The notes under the pieces: generated by a model | What the model was told of the DNA's origin: nothing | The model's database searches: none | What the model saw: the letters and a program-made list of their open reading frames with translations, nothing else | Assembly (NCBI GenBank): GCA_028282465.1 | Contig: JANQHX010000031.1 | Location: 1-64,000 of the forward strand | Direction of reading: 5' to 3' | DNA length: 64,000 nucleotides | DNA from: Gynuella sp. | Lineage (GTDB): Bacteria > Pseudomonadota > Gammaproteobacteria > Pseudomonadales > Natronospirillaceae | In this document: in pieces, positions 17,734 through 26,762 of the stretch | Position numbering within the stretch: position 1 is the stretch's first letter | How the letters are laid out: each line of letters starts with the position of its first letter | Translations under genes and position numbers: made by a program

Positions 17734-19815
17734 TTAAACGGCTTCTTCGCTGTCTTCTGTAAAGTCATAATCCATTGATGAGGTTGGTGCTTGAAGCAGG
17801 TGCCCTTGAATGTAGTTAGCGCCCGCTTGCCACAACAATGACATGATAGCCGCACTGTCTACCTGAGGCACAACACTGGCAATATCATATTTATGTATTT
17901 GAGCAATCAGAGACTCTAACTTGCCAGTACCTTCTTCACTATCTTCCACCGCTTCCACAAAGCTCTTATGCACTTTTATGTACTCAATGTCTAAGTGCTT
18001 ATTCAAATTGAATTCGGTATCCACTCTGCCAAAGTGGCTAATGGACAGCTTACATTTCAGGACACTTAGGCCTTTACTAAATGCTTTTGCGGCTTTTAAA
18101 TAATTTTGAGCGTCTTTTTCTGTAATCTGAAATACTAGCGTATCGCCTTTGAGCTTATGTTCCTTCAACACAGCATTTACCCAAGGCAGAAAAGTGGGAT
18201 CGCCAACACTGGAAGGGGTAAGGTTAATCACAACTTGAGTATTGCTTCCCGCTTTTCGATGCTCCGCTAGCTCAGCAACGGTTCTACCCACAATCCATCG
18301 ATCAATCTTGCCTGCCATATCTGCAGCCATTGCGGCAGAAATAAATTCTTTCGGCGGTATCTCATTGCCACTGGAATCTTGTAGTCTCAAAAACACTTCG
18401 TAATGCTCTTGGGTATCACCTCTTAAGCTAATAATCGGCTGATACATAACAGAAAAGCCATCATTCTCTAGGGCGTGATTAACCCGACCAATTAGATTTT
18501 CATCGGCGATATTTTTGAGATCATTCTTGTCGAAGTATTGAACCCGAGTTTTCTGTTGCATGGCCTGCTCTGCAGCTTGATGAGCATGACCCATGGGCTC
18601 ATTGGCATTTGCACATTTGGCATCGACTAGCGCAATGCCAATACTGTCTTCAACTCTAACCGTCTTACCATCGACCTCAACTAAATGGTCATCAATGGCT
18701 TTGTTGATTTTAACAGCCATGGCTTTTACGGCTTCAACATTGTCAGAGGGAATTAAGAACGCAAAAATGTCATCTGAAATTTTCGCTAATGTCATCCCAT
18801 CTTTGTTAAAACCTTTTAAAACTGAAGCCGTCTCTTTTAGTACGATATCTGCACCTGCAATACCGTAATTTGCTCGAATGTCATCAAATCCTTGAAGTTG
18901 TAAATACACAATCGATGAAGACGCATTTTGACTAGTGGCGCGGTGGTAGGCTTTGTCGAGTTGCTCCATAAAATGCTGACGATTGAACAACCCAGTCAGC
19001 AAGTCTGTATTGCTAATGGCCTGAATCTTAGCTTCGAGCTCAGCATTATTTTCAGATTTCGGACGAATCACTATCTGTGTGCAAGATTCGCCATCATAAG
19101 TCGCGGCCGAGAAGTTCATATGCACGGGAACCTTGGAGCCATCTTCTTTTTCGGCATCACAATCCAAGTCTGAAGATGAACCGTCTTCATAATTTTTTAA
19201 GCACTTCTTGAGCTCGGCATGCTTTTCGGACTCAACAATATCGACTAATGGAACGCAAAGAAGGTCATCAATATCGTCATAACCAAACATTTCCATGTAC
19301 GGCTCATTTGCATAGATGTGCATGCCCTCATGCACGTAAGCAATGGCATCTTTCGAGCTCGCCAATAACAATTGAACCCGCTTTTCGGATTCTTTGAGGT
19401 GAATCTGATTGTCTTTCAGCTTACGACGCCCGTTTAGGGCGCTTATTTCTCTCAAGCACGCATGCAATACCAATGCGCCATCAGTTTCGACCACTAAATC
19501 TTTAGCACCTAACTGAATGCCCTTGGCATAATAATCTGGGTTATAACCATCCGTTAAAAGAACGATAGGGATATCCAGACCCTGTCCCGTCACCTGTTTC
19601 ATGCAGCTGGCAACATTAACTGTATCGGTATTGGCTTTGGCGAGGATCAGATCCCAAGTCTGTGAATTTAGCTCTTGGGCTAGCTCTTGCTCAGAGGCAA
19701 TGAAATGAGAACGGGTTGCCCGCCCGGCATTTCGGAATAGATTGATCAGAGGCTCAGCTTCATTTTGAGTGTTATGAAGTATAAGCATCCGTATAGGTGA
19801 CGACGAATCGCTCAT
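17734..19815 (-). CDS. fimX: FimX-type c-di-GMP receptor for type IV pili
   Basis: 693 residues with the order and length of P. aeruginosa FimX (691): receiver-like domain (about 8-130) without a canonical phosphoacceptor site, PAS (about 140-255), degenerate GGDEF (about 265-425, motif SDDIF) and degenerate EAL (about 440-680, EVFLR in place of EALLR). In FimX these domains lack synthesis and hydrolysis, and the EAL domain binds c-di-GMP to control pilus assembly and twitching. The N-terminus (LILHNTQNEAEPLINLFRNAG) and CPLVDIVESE region also resemble FimX. The next gene on this strand is a PilZ-type protein 112 bp upstream. The name rests on architecture and remembered similarity, not on a search. 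Confidence 0.88.
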   Translation of the reverse strand: MSDSSSPIRMLILHNTQNEAEPLINLFRNAGRATRSHFIASEQELAQELNSQTWDLILAKANTDTVNVASCMKQVTGQGLDIPIVLLTDGYNPDYYAKGIQLGAKDLVVETDGALVLHACLREISALNGRRKLKDNQIHLKESEKRVQLLLASSKDAIAYVHEGMHIYANEPYMEMFGYDDIDDLLCVPLVDIVESEKHAELKKCLKNYEDGSSSDLDCDAEKEDGSKVPVHMNFSAATYDGESCTQIVIRPKSENNAELEAKIQAISNTDLLTGLFNRQHFMEQLDKAYHRATSQNASSSIVYLQLQGFDDIRANYGIAGADIVLKETASVLKGFNKDGMTLAKISDDIFAFLIPSDNVEAVKAMAVKINKAIDDHLVEVDGKTVRVEDSIGIALVDAKCANANEPMGHAHQAAEQAMQQKTRVQYFDKNDLKNIADENLIGRVNHALENDGFSVMYQPIISLRGDTQEHYEVFLRLQDSSGNEIPPKEFISAAMAADMAGKIDRWIVGRTVAELAEHRKAGSNTQVVINLTPSSVGDPTFLPWVNAVLKEHKLKGDTLVFQITEKDAQNYLKAAKAFSKGLSVLKCKLSISHFGRVDTEFNLNKHLDIEYIKVHKSFVEAVEDSEEGTGKLESLIAQIHKYDIASVVPQVDSAAIMSLLWQAGANYIQGHLLQAPTSSMDYDFTEDSEEAV

Positions 19816-19927
19816 TAATTAACTCTAACGGTCTGTAGTTCTATTTATTATAACGGCTTGCGAAAAGCTCACCAGCTTGGCCCTAAAATAAATCTAAAGC
19901 AAGCGACTCGGTTCAAGCTACCTGAGA

Positions 19928-21754
19928 TTAAAGCTTCCGCCACAAAGACTCGAATCCATCCTCTTCTTGAGCTGATGGTGGCTCTGGGTCGGGGGTTTGA
20001 GACTTAACGTCAAACGACCTTATCTGGAACTGATTAAAGGTGGAAGTGCCCTGTAGTTTTTTTATGAGTTGGTACTTACTTTCGGTACCTTTTACCGTGA
20101 CTCCCACTTTATTGCCCACTTGAAAGGGCATTCTAGGTACCACTAAAGAAGCAGCTTGACCAATACTTTTGATTTCGGGCACCAGAAGCCCCCTCATAAA
20201 GTCCCCGTGCTGCCCCGTTTTATTTAGCGTTCGCACCGCTATGGGCTGGGCATTTGGTGCAATTAGCTCAATCCCTAATTGAGCGCCATCTTTTGTTGAT
20301 TGACGCATCCAACGAATGACTCCAAGATTCCAGCTTGCGGACCCCTCTGACCTCAGAGTGACAATTTCTCCGGTTTGAACATTTGCAACCAAATTCCCTG
20401 ACCACCTCAGGCAATAGCCCCTTGGGGAGGTATTAATCAAGCTAACTTCATACTTGGGATGTTCTTCTACAGCATCTGCGGGGAAATCTATACCTTCTTC
20501 CATAACATCCATACGATCATTATGGGGAATCAGATTTTTACCAGCATCAAACGAATCTTCCCAGATATCAGTTTTAGTTCTCGTTGCTATGGTATCACTG
20601 GCTTCGAATCGGCCTTGCGCTGCTTGGGTTAGGAATGGATTGCTGGATTCAGATGCAGAGCCTTGATAAAGCTGTCGATAGAATCCGATGCCTCCTGACA
20701 AATGAAAATGCGTAGGAATCAAACCCACTGCCACTTCCACAATTCCCGCTGCTGGGGTTCTGGAAAACGCTCTCTGTTTCATCCCACCCCAAGATTGAAC
20801 CAAATGGTGCACCAAGGTAGTTGCCATTCCAGGAGGAACTGAAATTGAGGTTTGCTGTGATAAATGACTGGTTCCAGGCCTTTGGGCCACCTGAGACTGA
20901 TGCAATGCACGAACCAGCATCGCAGTATTTAAACCCATGTAGTCTGAATACTGCTGAGGCTTCATTAAATGCCTGTAAACAGGTGAAGAGTCTGACTCAG
21001 GATTTATCAATAGAGTAGACTTTTCATCAGCCACCTCATCCAACTGAACATGACTGGCCCAAACCTCTAAGGCCTTATAGATTTCTGTGAGATCTCGTTG
21101 ATGTAGCTGATTGGGCTGGCAGGTACCCACTAAAAGAATTCTTGCGTACACATCCTGAATGCTAATGGTGGCATCTGATGAATTCTGCTCATCCGCCATT
21201 CTGAAATTCGTCAGATTATAAGCGACTGCAATTTGATAGAGCTGGTGAACTTCGTGCCACACACCTCTCGGAGTATGTAAATACAGCTGATAAGAGCGAA
21301 GTATACTAGGCCCTATATCACTCATTGCTCTGTGTATGGATTTCGCAACTATGTCTTTGGCTTTTCCTGAACCCTGCTTCAAAAAATTATTAATGATAAT
21401 TTTGTAGCCCGTCGCCAGGTGCGTTTGTAAAGCTTGAGATAAGTTAGCAATTTTTCTCTGGTTTTCATCCAGTACGATCGACTGGGAAAGGTATCTGCGA
21501 TTCAGCGCATTACACACGTAGTGAATAGGATTTCTTACCAACTCTAAAAGATCATAACGAGAAGCGTCCGCTAAACGTAATTGGTTGAATTCAATCACTG
21601 CATGATAAAGCTGACGCGCAGTTTCGCCAATATTAGCCATTGGCAAATTACTTACCCAGGCATTCAATTGACGAGCCGTTGGCTCACAAAATGACAAAGT
21701 AGATAAATTCTGCTCAGGTATTTGCAGATATTGACGTTGCTGAGAACTATCCAT
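19928..21754 (-). CDS. Large PilZ-type protein next to fimX
   Basis: 608 residues. The first about 430 are mainly helical with no motif I can name. The C-terminal part (about 445-570) looks PilZ-like: YEVSLINTSPRG carries the NxSxxG motif, followed by beta-strand-like segments ending in GVIRWMRQ and LGIELIAP. The arginine-rich RxxxR half of the c-di-GMP site is not obvious, so binding is uncertain. A similar gene lies beside fimX in Pseudomonas, and the pair probably works in the same pathway; this is inference from context. Confidence 0.7.
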   Translation of the reverse strand: MDSSQQRQYLQIPEQNLSTLSFCEPTARQLNAWVSNLPMANIGETARQLYHAVIEFNQLRLADASRYDLLELVRNPIHYVCNALNRRYLSQSIVLDENQRKIANLSQALQTHLATGYKIIINNFLKQGSGKAKDIVAKSIHRAMSDIGPSILRSYQLYLHTPRGVWHEVHQLYQIAVAYNLTNFRMADEQNSSDATISIQDVYARILLVGTCQPNQLHQRDLTEIYKALEVWASHVQLDEVADEKSTLLINPESDSSPVYRHLMKPQQYSDYMGLNTAMLVRALHQSQVAQRPGTSHLSQQTSISVPPGMATTLVHHLVQSWGGMKQRAFSRTPAAGIVEVAVGLIPTHFHLSGGIGFYRQLYQGSASESSNPFLTQAAQGRFEASDTIATRTKTDIWEDSFDAGKNLIPHNDRMDVMEEGIDFPADAVEEHPKYEVSLINTSPRGYCLRWSGNLVANVQTGEIVTLRSEGSASWNLGVIRWMRQSTKDGAQLGIELIAPNAQPIAVRTLNKTGQHGDFMRGLLVPEIKSIGQAASLVVPRMPFQVGNKVGVTVKGTESKYQLIKKLQGTSTFNQFQIRSFDVKSQTPDPEPPSAQEEDGFESLWRKL

Positions 21755-21927
21755 TATTCCTACTTAAACCGCTAACTTATTCCATCATTATAGTCACAGC
21801 GAAACTGCCGGCATTTTTGTTCATGCTCTCTTGGTTTGCGCGCAATCTTATAATCCATTATTCAACCTATTATATTAGCAAAATATATTCCCGCATATAG
21901 AGATTATTAGTTTAGTAACGGTTACGT

Positions 21928-22929
21928 TTAAGCGATCACGGTTTTATTACTTTCCCCTGGAATTTCTTTGACTAGTTTTGGCACCAGAAAACCCGGCAAT
22001 AAGCCTTTTATTTCAGACATCAAACTTTTTGCTTCAAGTTCATTCACGTCAAAATGCGCAGTACCTCTGACTGGATCCAATAAATGTAGGTAATAAGGCA
22101 AAATACCTACGCTAAAACATTTTTCGCTTAAATCCACCAAGGTTTCAGTATTGTTGTTTACGCCATTCAGCAGAACGCTTTGATTAAGCAAGGTGGTTTT
22201 ATCTAACCCAGTCAGCGCGTGACTTAAATTCTCATCAATTTCTTGTGGATGATTAATATGGGTAACAAGAATTTTATCCAGCCCTATGGAATTCCACCAA
22301 CTGATAAACTCATGGTCGAAACGCTGAGGTAAAACACTTGGAATTCGTGAATGAATACGAATTCTTTTAATCGTCTCGCTGGCTTGAGCAACGGCAATAA
22401 TTTTATCCAGTGTTCTCACTGGCATAATCAATGGGTCGCCACCGCTCAGAATTAATTCATTAACGTCTTGGTGTTGTTTTAGAAACTGATCTAACGCGGT
22501 CAAGTCCTGAACACTGAACTGGTCATCGTCATATGGATAATGTCGACGAAAACAATATCGGCAATGAACCGCGCAGGTACCATTGGTAACCAATAGAACC
22601 CTACTCTTGTATTTACGAATTAATCCCTCACCATGCCGGTATTCAGATTCCATAAGTGCGTCATCAATAAAACCGTCAACCGACTTCAATTCTTTAGGGT
22701 CAGGTAAAATTTGCTTCAGCAGTGGATCGTCTAAGTCCCCTTTTTTTATCAATGAGAGGTAATGAGCTGTTGCTCTGACGGGAAATGACCGCTCGGCCTT
22801 TTCATACTTGGGTAATTGGTTGATGGAAATATCAACCAAATCAAGCAACTCAGCCAGACTTCGAGTCATGTTTTTTAGCTGCAATTGCCAGGAAACAGGC
22901 TCTACAGCAGCCTGGGAAACAGGTATCAT
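21928..22929 (-). CDS. epmB: EF-P (R)-beta-lysine synthesis: lysine 2,3-aminomutase EpmB
   Basis: Radical SAM enzyme that converts alpha-lysine to (R)-beta-lysine for EF-P modification. 333 residues; the iron-sulfur cluster motif is CAVHCRYC (CxxxCxxC) near 119, with GGDPLIMP and VTHINHPQEI in the barrel. It lacks the long C-terminal PLP-domain extension of catabolic KamA enzymes, as expected for EpmB. It is divergent from efp with 40 bp between starts, and epmA follows efp, so the whole EF-P modification set is clustered. Confidence 0.96.
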   Translation of the reverse strand: MIPVSQAAVEPVSWQLQLKNMTRSLAELLDLVDISINQLPKYEKAERSFPVRATAHYLSLIKKGDLDDPLLKQILPDPKELKSVDGFIDDALMESEYRHGEGLIRKYKSRVLLVTNGTCAVHCRYCFRRHYPYDDDQFSVQDLTALDQFLKQHQDVNELILSGGDPLIMPVRTLDKIIAVAQASETIKRIRIHSRIPSVLPQRFDHEFISWWNSIGLDKILVTHINHPQEIDENLSHALTGLDKTTLLNQSVLLNGVNNNTETLVDLSEKCFSVGILPYYLHLLDPVRGTAHFDVNELEAKSLMSEIKGLLPGFLVPKLVKEIPGESNKTVIA

Positions 22930-22969
22930 ACGCGCCTTTTATTAATAACCAATCTGCGGATCCAGAAAA

Positions 22970-23545
22970 ATGGCAAGCTATTCTACCAATGAATTCAAAG
23001 GCGGTCTTAAAGTTCTTCTTGATGGTGCGCCTTGCTCCATCGTTGAAAATGAACTGGTTAAACCTGGTAAAGGTCAGGCCTTCAACCGTGTAAAACTGAA
23101 AAACCTAAAGACCGGTCGCGTACTTGAAAAGACCTTCAAATCTGGAGAATCAGTTGAAGCCGCTGATGTCATGGAAATAGATATGGAATATGTCTACACC
23201 GATGGCGAGTTCTGGCATTTTATGAAGACAGATGGTTCTTTTGAACAGCAAGGCGCTAATGCCGATGCCATTACTGACGCGAAGGACTGGCTGAAAGAGC
23301 AGGACGTTTATGAAATCACTCTCTTCAATGGTGAGATCCTTAACGTCGTACCTCCGAAATTCGTTGAGCTGGAGATTGTTGAAACCGACCCTGGCTTAAA
23401 AGGTGATACTGCCCAAGGTGGTTCAAAGCCAGCAACATTGAGCACAGGCGCAGTGGTTCGAGTACCTTTATTTATCGACCAGGGTGAAGTCATCCGAGTG
23501 GATACTCGTAGCGGCGAATACGTTAGTCGAGCTAAATCCGAGTAA
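22970..23545 (+). CDS. efp: Translation elongation factor P
   Basis: Relieves ribosome stalling at polyproline stretches. 191 residues in three beta domains; the tip loop VKPGKGQAF places lysine 34 at the beta-lysylation site, consistent with the adjacent epmA and epmB. An intrinsic terminator follows immediately, so efp can be expressed apart from epmA. Confidence 0.98.
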   Translation: MASYSTNEFKGGLKVLLDGAPCSIVENELVKPGKGQAFNRVKLKNLKTGRVLEKTFKSGESVEAADVMEIDMEYVYTDGEFWHFMKTDGSFEQQGANADAITDAKDWLKEQDVYEITLFNGEILNVVPPKFVELEIVETDPGLKGDTAQGGSKPATLSTGAVVRVPLFIDQGEVIRVDTRSGEYVSRAKSE

Positions 23546-23569
23546 AACTAAGCCAGTAATGAGTTAGTG

Positions 23570-23596
23570 AAAAAGGAGGCTCAGCCTCCTTTTTTG
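23570..23596 (+). terminator. Intrinsic terminator behind efp
   Basis: Perfect 11-bp stem (23570-23580 with 23584-23594, 3-nt loop) with a run of six T on the plus strand. The near-symmetric A/T flanks would also allow some termination from the other side. Confidence 0.92.
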
Positions 23597-23634
23597 TTTT
23601 ATGAAGCTGAATTATTTCTAAACATTCATACGGA

Positions 23635-24573
23635 ATGCCCATGCCTGATTGGAAACCCAGTGCGTCTCTATCAAACCTGAGAAAAAGAGCCGAGTTAAAT
23701 CAAAAAGTCAGGTCCTTCTTCTCAGAGCGAAATGTATTGGAAGTTGAGACACCTTTGCTGTCTGAGGCTGCCAGCACGGACTTGCATCTGGAAAGCTTTC
23801 AAACCACTAGTCACCATTATCTTCAAACATCTCCAGAGTTTTTTATGAAACGCCTGATTGCCTCTGGAGTTGGTGACTGCTATCAAATCTGCAAAGCCTT
23901 CAGGGTCGAAGAAAAAAGCTCCAGACATAACCCTGAGTTTTCGATTTTGGAGTGGTATCGATCAGGCTTGGATGACACACAATTAATCTCTGAAGTAGCA
24001 GATTTTATAGCGAGTTTAATCAGCTTCGAAAGCATCGAAATTCGCTCTTATCAAGAGTGGTTTGAGAATATTTTGGACATCAACCCTCACTCCGCCAGCA
24101 TTAAAGATTTGGTTGATGCGTGCTACAAACAAGGGGCAGCTAGTTGTGATACCTGGTCTCGTGATGAACTGCTCGACTTCCTAATTTCAATTGCCATAGA
24201 ACCAGTATTACCCAGACAGAGTTTGTGCTTTATTACCCACTATCCTGCTAGCCAAGCTGCACTATCGCGAAAAGAATTAAATGTTAATGGTTATTCGGTG
24301 GCCCGAAGATTCGAAGCTTATTTAGGTGGCTTGGAGCTGGCAAATGGTTACTGGGAATTAACCGATGCCGAAGAGCAAGAAGCTAGATTTAAAGAAGATT
24401 TAGCCATGAGACAGGCAGCGGGGAAAGAACTAGTGCCTTATGATCAAAAACTTATCGCAGCTTTGGAAGCTGGAGCCCCTAACATGTCGGGGGTGGCACT
24501 TGGATTAGACAGACTTTATATGCTGGCGCTGAACACCAATAAAATATCTGAAGTGATTAGCTTCTCTGATTAA
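23635..24573 (+). CDS. epmA: EF-P--(R)-beta-lysine ligase EpmA
   Basis: Lysyl-tRNA-synthetase-like enzyme without the anticodon-binding domain that attaches beta-lysine to EF-P. 312 residues; class II motifs EVETPLLSEAASTD (motif 1), FRVEEKSSRHNPEFSILEWY (motif 2) and GVALGLDRLYML (motif 3). A second ATG at 23641 has GGA at better spacing and may be the true start, removing two residues. It follows efp across a terminator, so it may need readthrough or its own promoter. Confidence 0.95.
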   Translation: MPMPDWKPSASLSNLRKRAELNQKVRSFFSERNVLEVETPLLSEAASTDLHLESFQTTSHHYLQTSPEFFMKRLIASGVGDCYQICKAFRVEEKSSRHNPEFSILEWYRSGLDDTQLISEVADFIASLISFESIEIRSYQEWFENILDINPHSASIKDLVDACYKQGAASCDTWSRDELLDFLISIAIEPVLPRQSLCFITHYPASQAALSRKELNVNGYSVARRFEAYLGGLELANGYWELTDAEEQEARFKEDLAMRQAAGKELVPYDQKLIAALEAGAPNMSGVALGLDRLYMLALNTNKISEVISFSD

Positions 24574-24582
24574 GCTCTTTAT

Positions 24583-25038
24583 CTAATTCTGCGGTTTTCC
24601 AGATTTGGCGATTAGCTGCTCTAGTTTATTATTGATTCGCTGCTCTTTCTGTTTAACTTTTTGCTGCTGAACCTTTTTCTTCTGAGCAAACTCTTTTCGT
24701 TTTTCAGCCTTCGCCTTATCGATGGCATCCACTTTTTCTTTCGCATGCTGGGCTTCATCTGCTGAAACCACACCATCAACCTCACCTTTCAGATTGATTC
24801 GATCAGCGCCTTCTACTAAACAGCTAATATAATTGTAGTGCCTGACATAGGCAGACAGCGCCCTGCGTATTTTGGTTTTGGACACCTTCTCATCCGCCGC
24901 CAATTCCTCATGAATCCCCACTTTCAAAGGCTTAGGGTCTTTGAGGTTAAATACTTCTGGGTAATTAGAACTTAGCAGCTCTACTGCTGCCTTTGCTGCT
25001 TCACGATTTTTTTGCCGGGCGTTTTGATTATCAGTCAT
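24583..25038 (-). CDS. ProQ/FinO-domain RNA-binding protein
   Basis: 151 residues: a ProQ/FinO domain (about 10-100; NYPEVFNLKDPKPLKVGIHE, SKTKIRRALSAYVRHYNYI and ADRINLKGEVDG match the ProQ pattern RPLKIGI, LSKTQLRSAL, GATRVDLDG) followed by a Lys/Gln/Glu-rich helical tail (about 100-145). Family members bind structured sRNAs and mRNA 3' ends. The frame extends to 25185, but the ATG at 25038 is where similarity begins. It is shorter than E. coli ProQ (232) and lacks its Tudor-like C-terminus, closer to the minimal FinO type. Convergent with epmA, 9 bp apart. Confidence 0.82.
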   Translation of the reverse strand: MTDNQNARQKNREAAKAAVELLSSNYPEVFNLKDPKPLKVGIHEELAADEKVSKTKIRRALSAYVRHYNYISCLVEGADRINLKGEVDGVVSADEAQHAKEKVDAIDKAKAEKRKEFAQKKKVQQQKVKQKEQRINNKLEQLIAKSGKPQN

Positions 25039-25132
25039 AAAAATGGGTATTAGTGCGCAAATCGGTGGCGCAGAATACCCATCTTGAACCCCAGAAACAA
25101 GGGAAAGGCTGTGGATATGAAGCTGTTTTTCC

Positions 25133-25441
25133 TTATTGAGGGATAAATGCGTATTGTCGAGGAATATGTGTTGGGAATATGCCACGCTTTTTCATCAAAT
25201 GTTCAGGGATGCCCACACCTCGACCTTTAAGCTCGTGAATCTGTTCTGGGGTCAGATTTTCAAGAAACCTATGATATAGGCTGGAAACAGATTCCTGAGG
25301 CATATCTGCAACTTCTATAAGCAACGTAGTTACAGCCACTTCAGAGGACAGCTTGTGACGGATACCCGTTTCTTTTTTCACCATGGAAACCAATTTCGAA
25401 AGAATAAAGATATTGGTTTCATTAAAGATTAGACGTTCCAT
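25133..25441 (-). CDS. Small conserved-looking protein, function unknown
   Basis: 102 residues, mostly helical by composition, with no signal peptide or membrane segment and no motif I recognise. The ATG at 25441 has AGGTGA just upstream, and this start is better than the GTG at 25450. The C-terminal part is rich in Pro, Gly and basic residues. It precedes the ProQ-domain gene on the same strand with a gap of about 95 bp to that gene's start. The clear ribosome-binding site is the main reason to accept it as a gene. Confidence 0.6.
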   Translation of the reverse strand: MERLIFNETNIFILSKLVSMVKKETGIRHKLSSEVAVTTLLIEVADMPQESVSSLYHRFLENLTPEQIHELKGRGVGIPEHLMKKRGIFPTHIPRQYAFIPQ

Positions 25442-25812
25442 GAGTTTCACCTATCAAGACCACTATTCGTGTTTGACTGAAATTTAGGCCTCACAAACCA
25501 ATGCTTCCAATTAATTCCTGCAACGATTTGCAATAACGCAAACCTGATCTCACTAGGTAATAGACATAAGTTTAAATAGCTAAATTACTTCTTAAATATC
25601 AATAACTTATAATTTTTGAAAGGTGTCACAAATATAAAAATTTCATTCTTTCGAGGTGAAATTCTCGACGATTTATTGCCATCAAATCGCATATTTGTAT
25701 GGACTAGTTAAATTAGGTAATTTGCAGAAAGATAATTTGGTTGATTTTGGGGAGGGCTAGCGACAGCTAAATGAATAACTGCCGTATTTTTGTCGCAAAA
25801 AAACTAAATATT
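25442..25812. other. 371-bp AT-rich intergenic stretch without a gene
   Basis: Between psd and the small minus-strand gene. It is AT-rich and both strands are full of stops. I see no tRNA, strong hairpin or convincing promoter. It presumably holds the promoter for the minus-strand gene ending at 25133. Confidence 0.5.
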
Positions 25813-26664
25813 TTAAGAATTAATTGCCAATTTTTGCCCCATTTTAACTGGATTACCGGCAACTATATTGGTGTCCCATGGAATATCTGGGTTTTCAGAA
25901 AGGAGAACTACCGTAGACCCTAATTTAAAACGCCCCATTTCATCACCTTGATTCAAAGATATGTTTTGTACTCCATAGTCTGTCGTCATAACTTTCCTTT
26001 TCAATGGCGCCACTTCTCCCGCCCATTGAGTTTCAATACTCGCGACAATCATGGCACCTACTAACACCATCGCAATTTTACCGAGTTCAGTTTCAAACAA
26101 GGCAACGACTCGCTCGTTTCTTGCAAACAAACGCGGTACTTTTTCAGCGGTTACTTGGTTAACACTAAAAAGTCTGCCCGGAACATAAGCCATATGAGTG
26201 AGCTTGCCGGCGACCGGCATATGGATTCGGTGGTAATCTTTTGGTGACAAATAAAGAGTGACGAACTTGCCACCATAAAAATGGGAGCTCCAAGATTCAT
26301 TACCAGCCAATAACTCAAACGCAGTGTAATCAACACCTTTTGCTTGAAATATTCGACCATCTTTAATATCGCCTGCTTGACTCACCTCTCCATCCACTGG
26401 GCAAACCATAGCGCAGTCTTCACTGGTGTCTAAAGGTCTTGCTTCAGGCTTGAGGGTGCGAGTAAAAAAATCATTGAAACTTTCATAGTCACTTAAATTT
26501 TCTCGTTCCGCTTCCTCCATATTGACCTGATATTTCTTAGCAAACCAAGGAATAAGTCGAGAAGTAATCAGAGGAGATTTGGAAGCAGCAGCTAGCCCGA
26601 TGGTTCTTGAGAGCAAATGATGAGGCGCTAAATATTGCAACGCGACGAACAAACTGGGATTCAT
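25813..26664 (-). CDS. psd: Phosphatidylserine decarboxylase proenzyme
   Basis: Makes phosphatidylethanolamine at the inner membrane. 283 residues; the autocleavage motif FKLGSTVV near 250 generates the pyruvoyl cofactor at the serine, and the catalytic H of YHRIHMPVAG and CPVDGEVSQAG are conserved. The HDOD gene precedes it on the same strand, the same neighbourhood as P. aeruginosa psd, although the rhodanese gene found there is absent here. Confidence 0.97.
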   Translation of the reverse strand: MNPSLFVALQYLAPHHLLSRTIGLAAASKSPLITSRLIPWFAKKYQVNMEEAERENLSDYESFNDFFTRTLKPEARPLDTSEDCAMVCPVDGEVSQAGDIKDGRIFQAKGVDYTAFELLAGNESWSSHFYGGKFVTLYLSPKDYHRIHMPVAGKLTHMAYVPGRLFSVNQVTAEKVPRLFARNERVVALFETELGKIAMVLVGAMIVASIETQWAGEVAPLKRKVMTTDYGVQNISLNQGDEMGRFKLGSTVVLLSENPDIPWDTNIVAGNPVKMGQKLAINS

Positions 26665-26762
26665 TGAAACACCTAACTAAAAGTTGAATATTAATTTTAG
26701 CTAGGCTGGTTTTTAAAAACTATCTATTACTATCTATTTGGCGGGCCTGATTAAAAAGAAAG

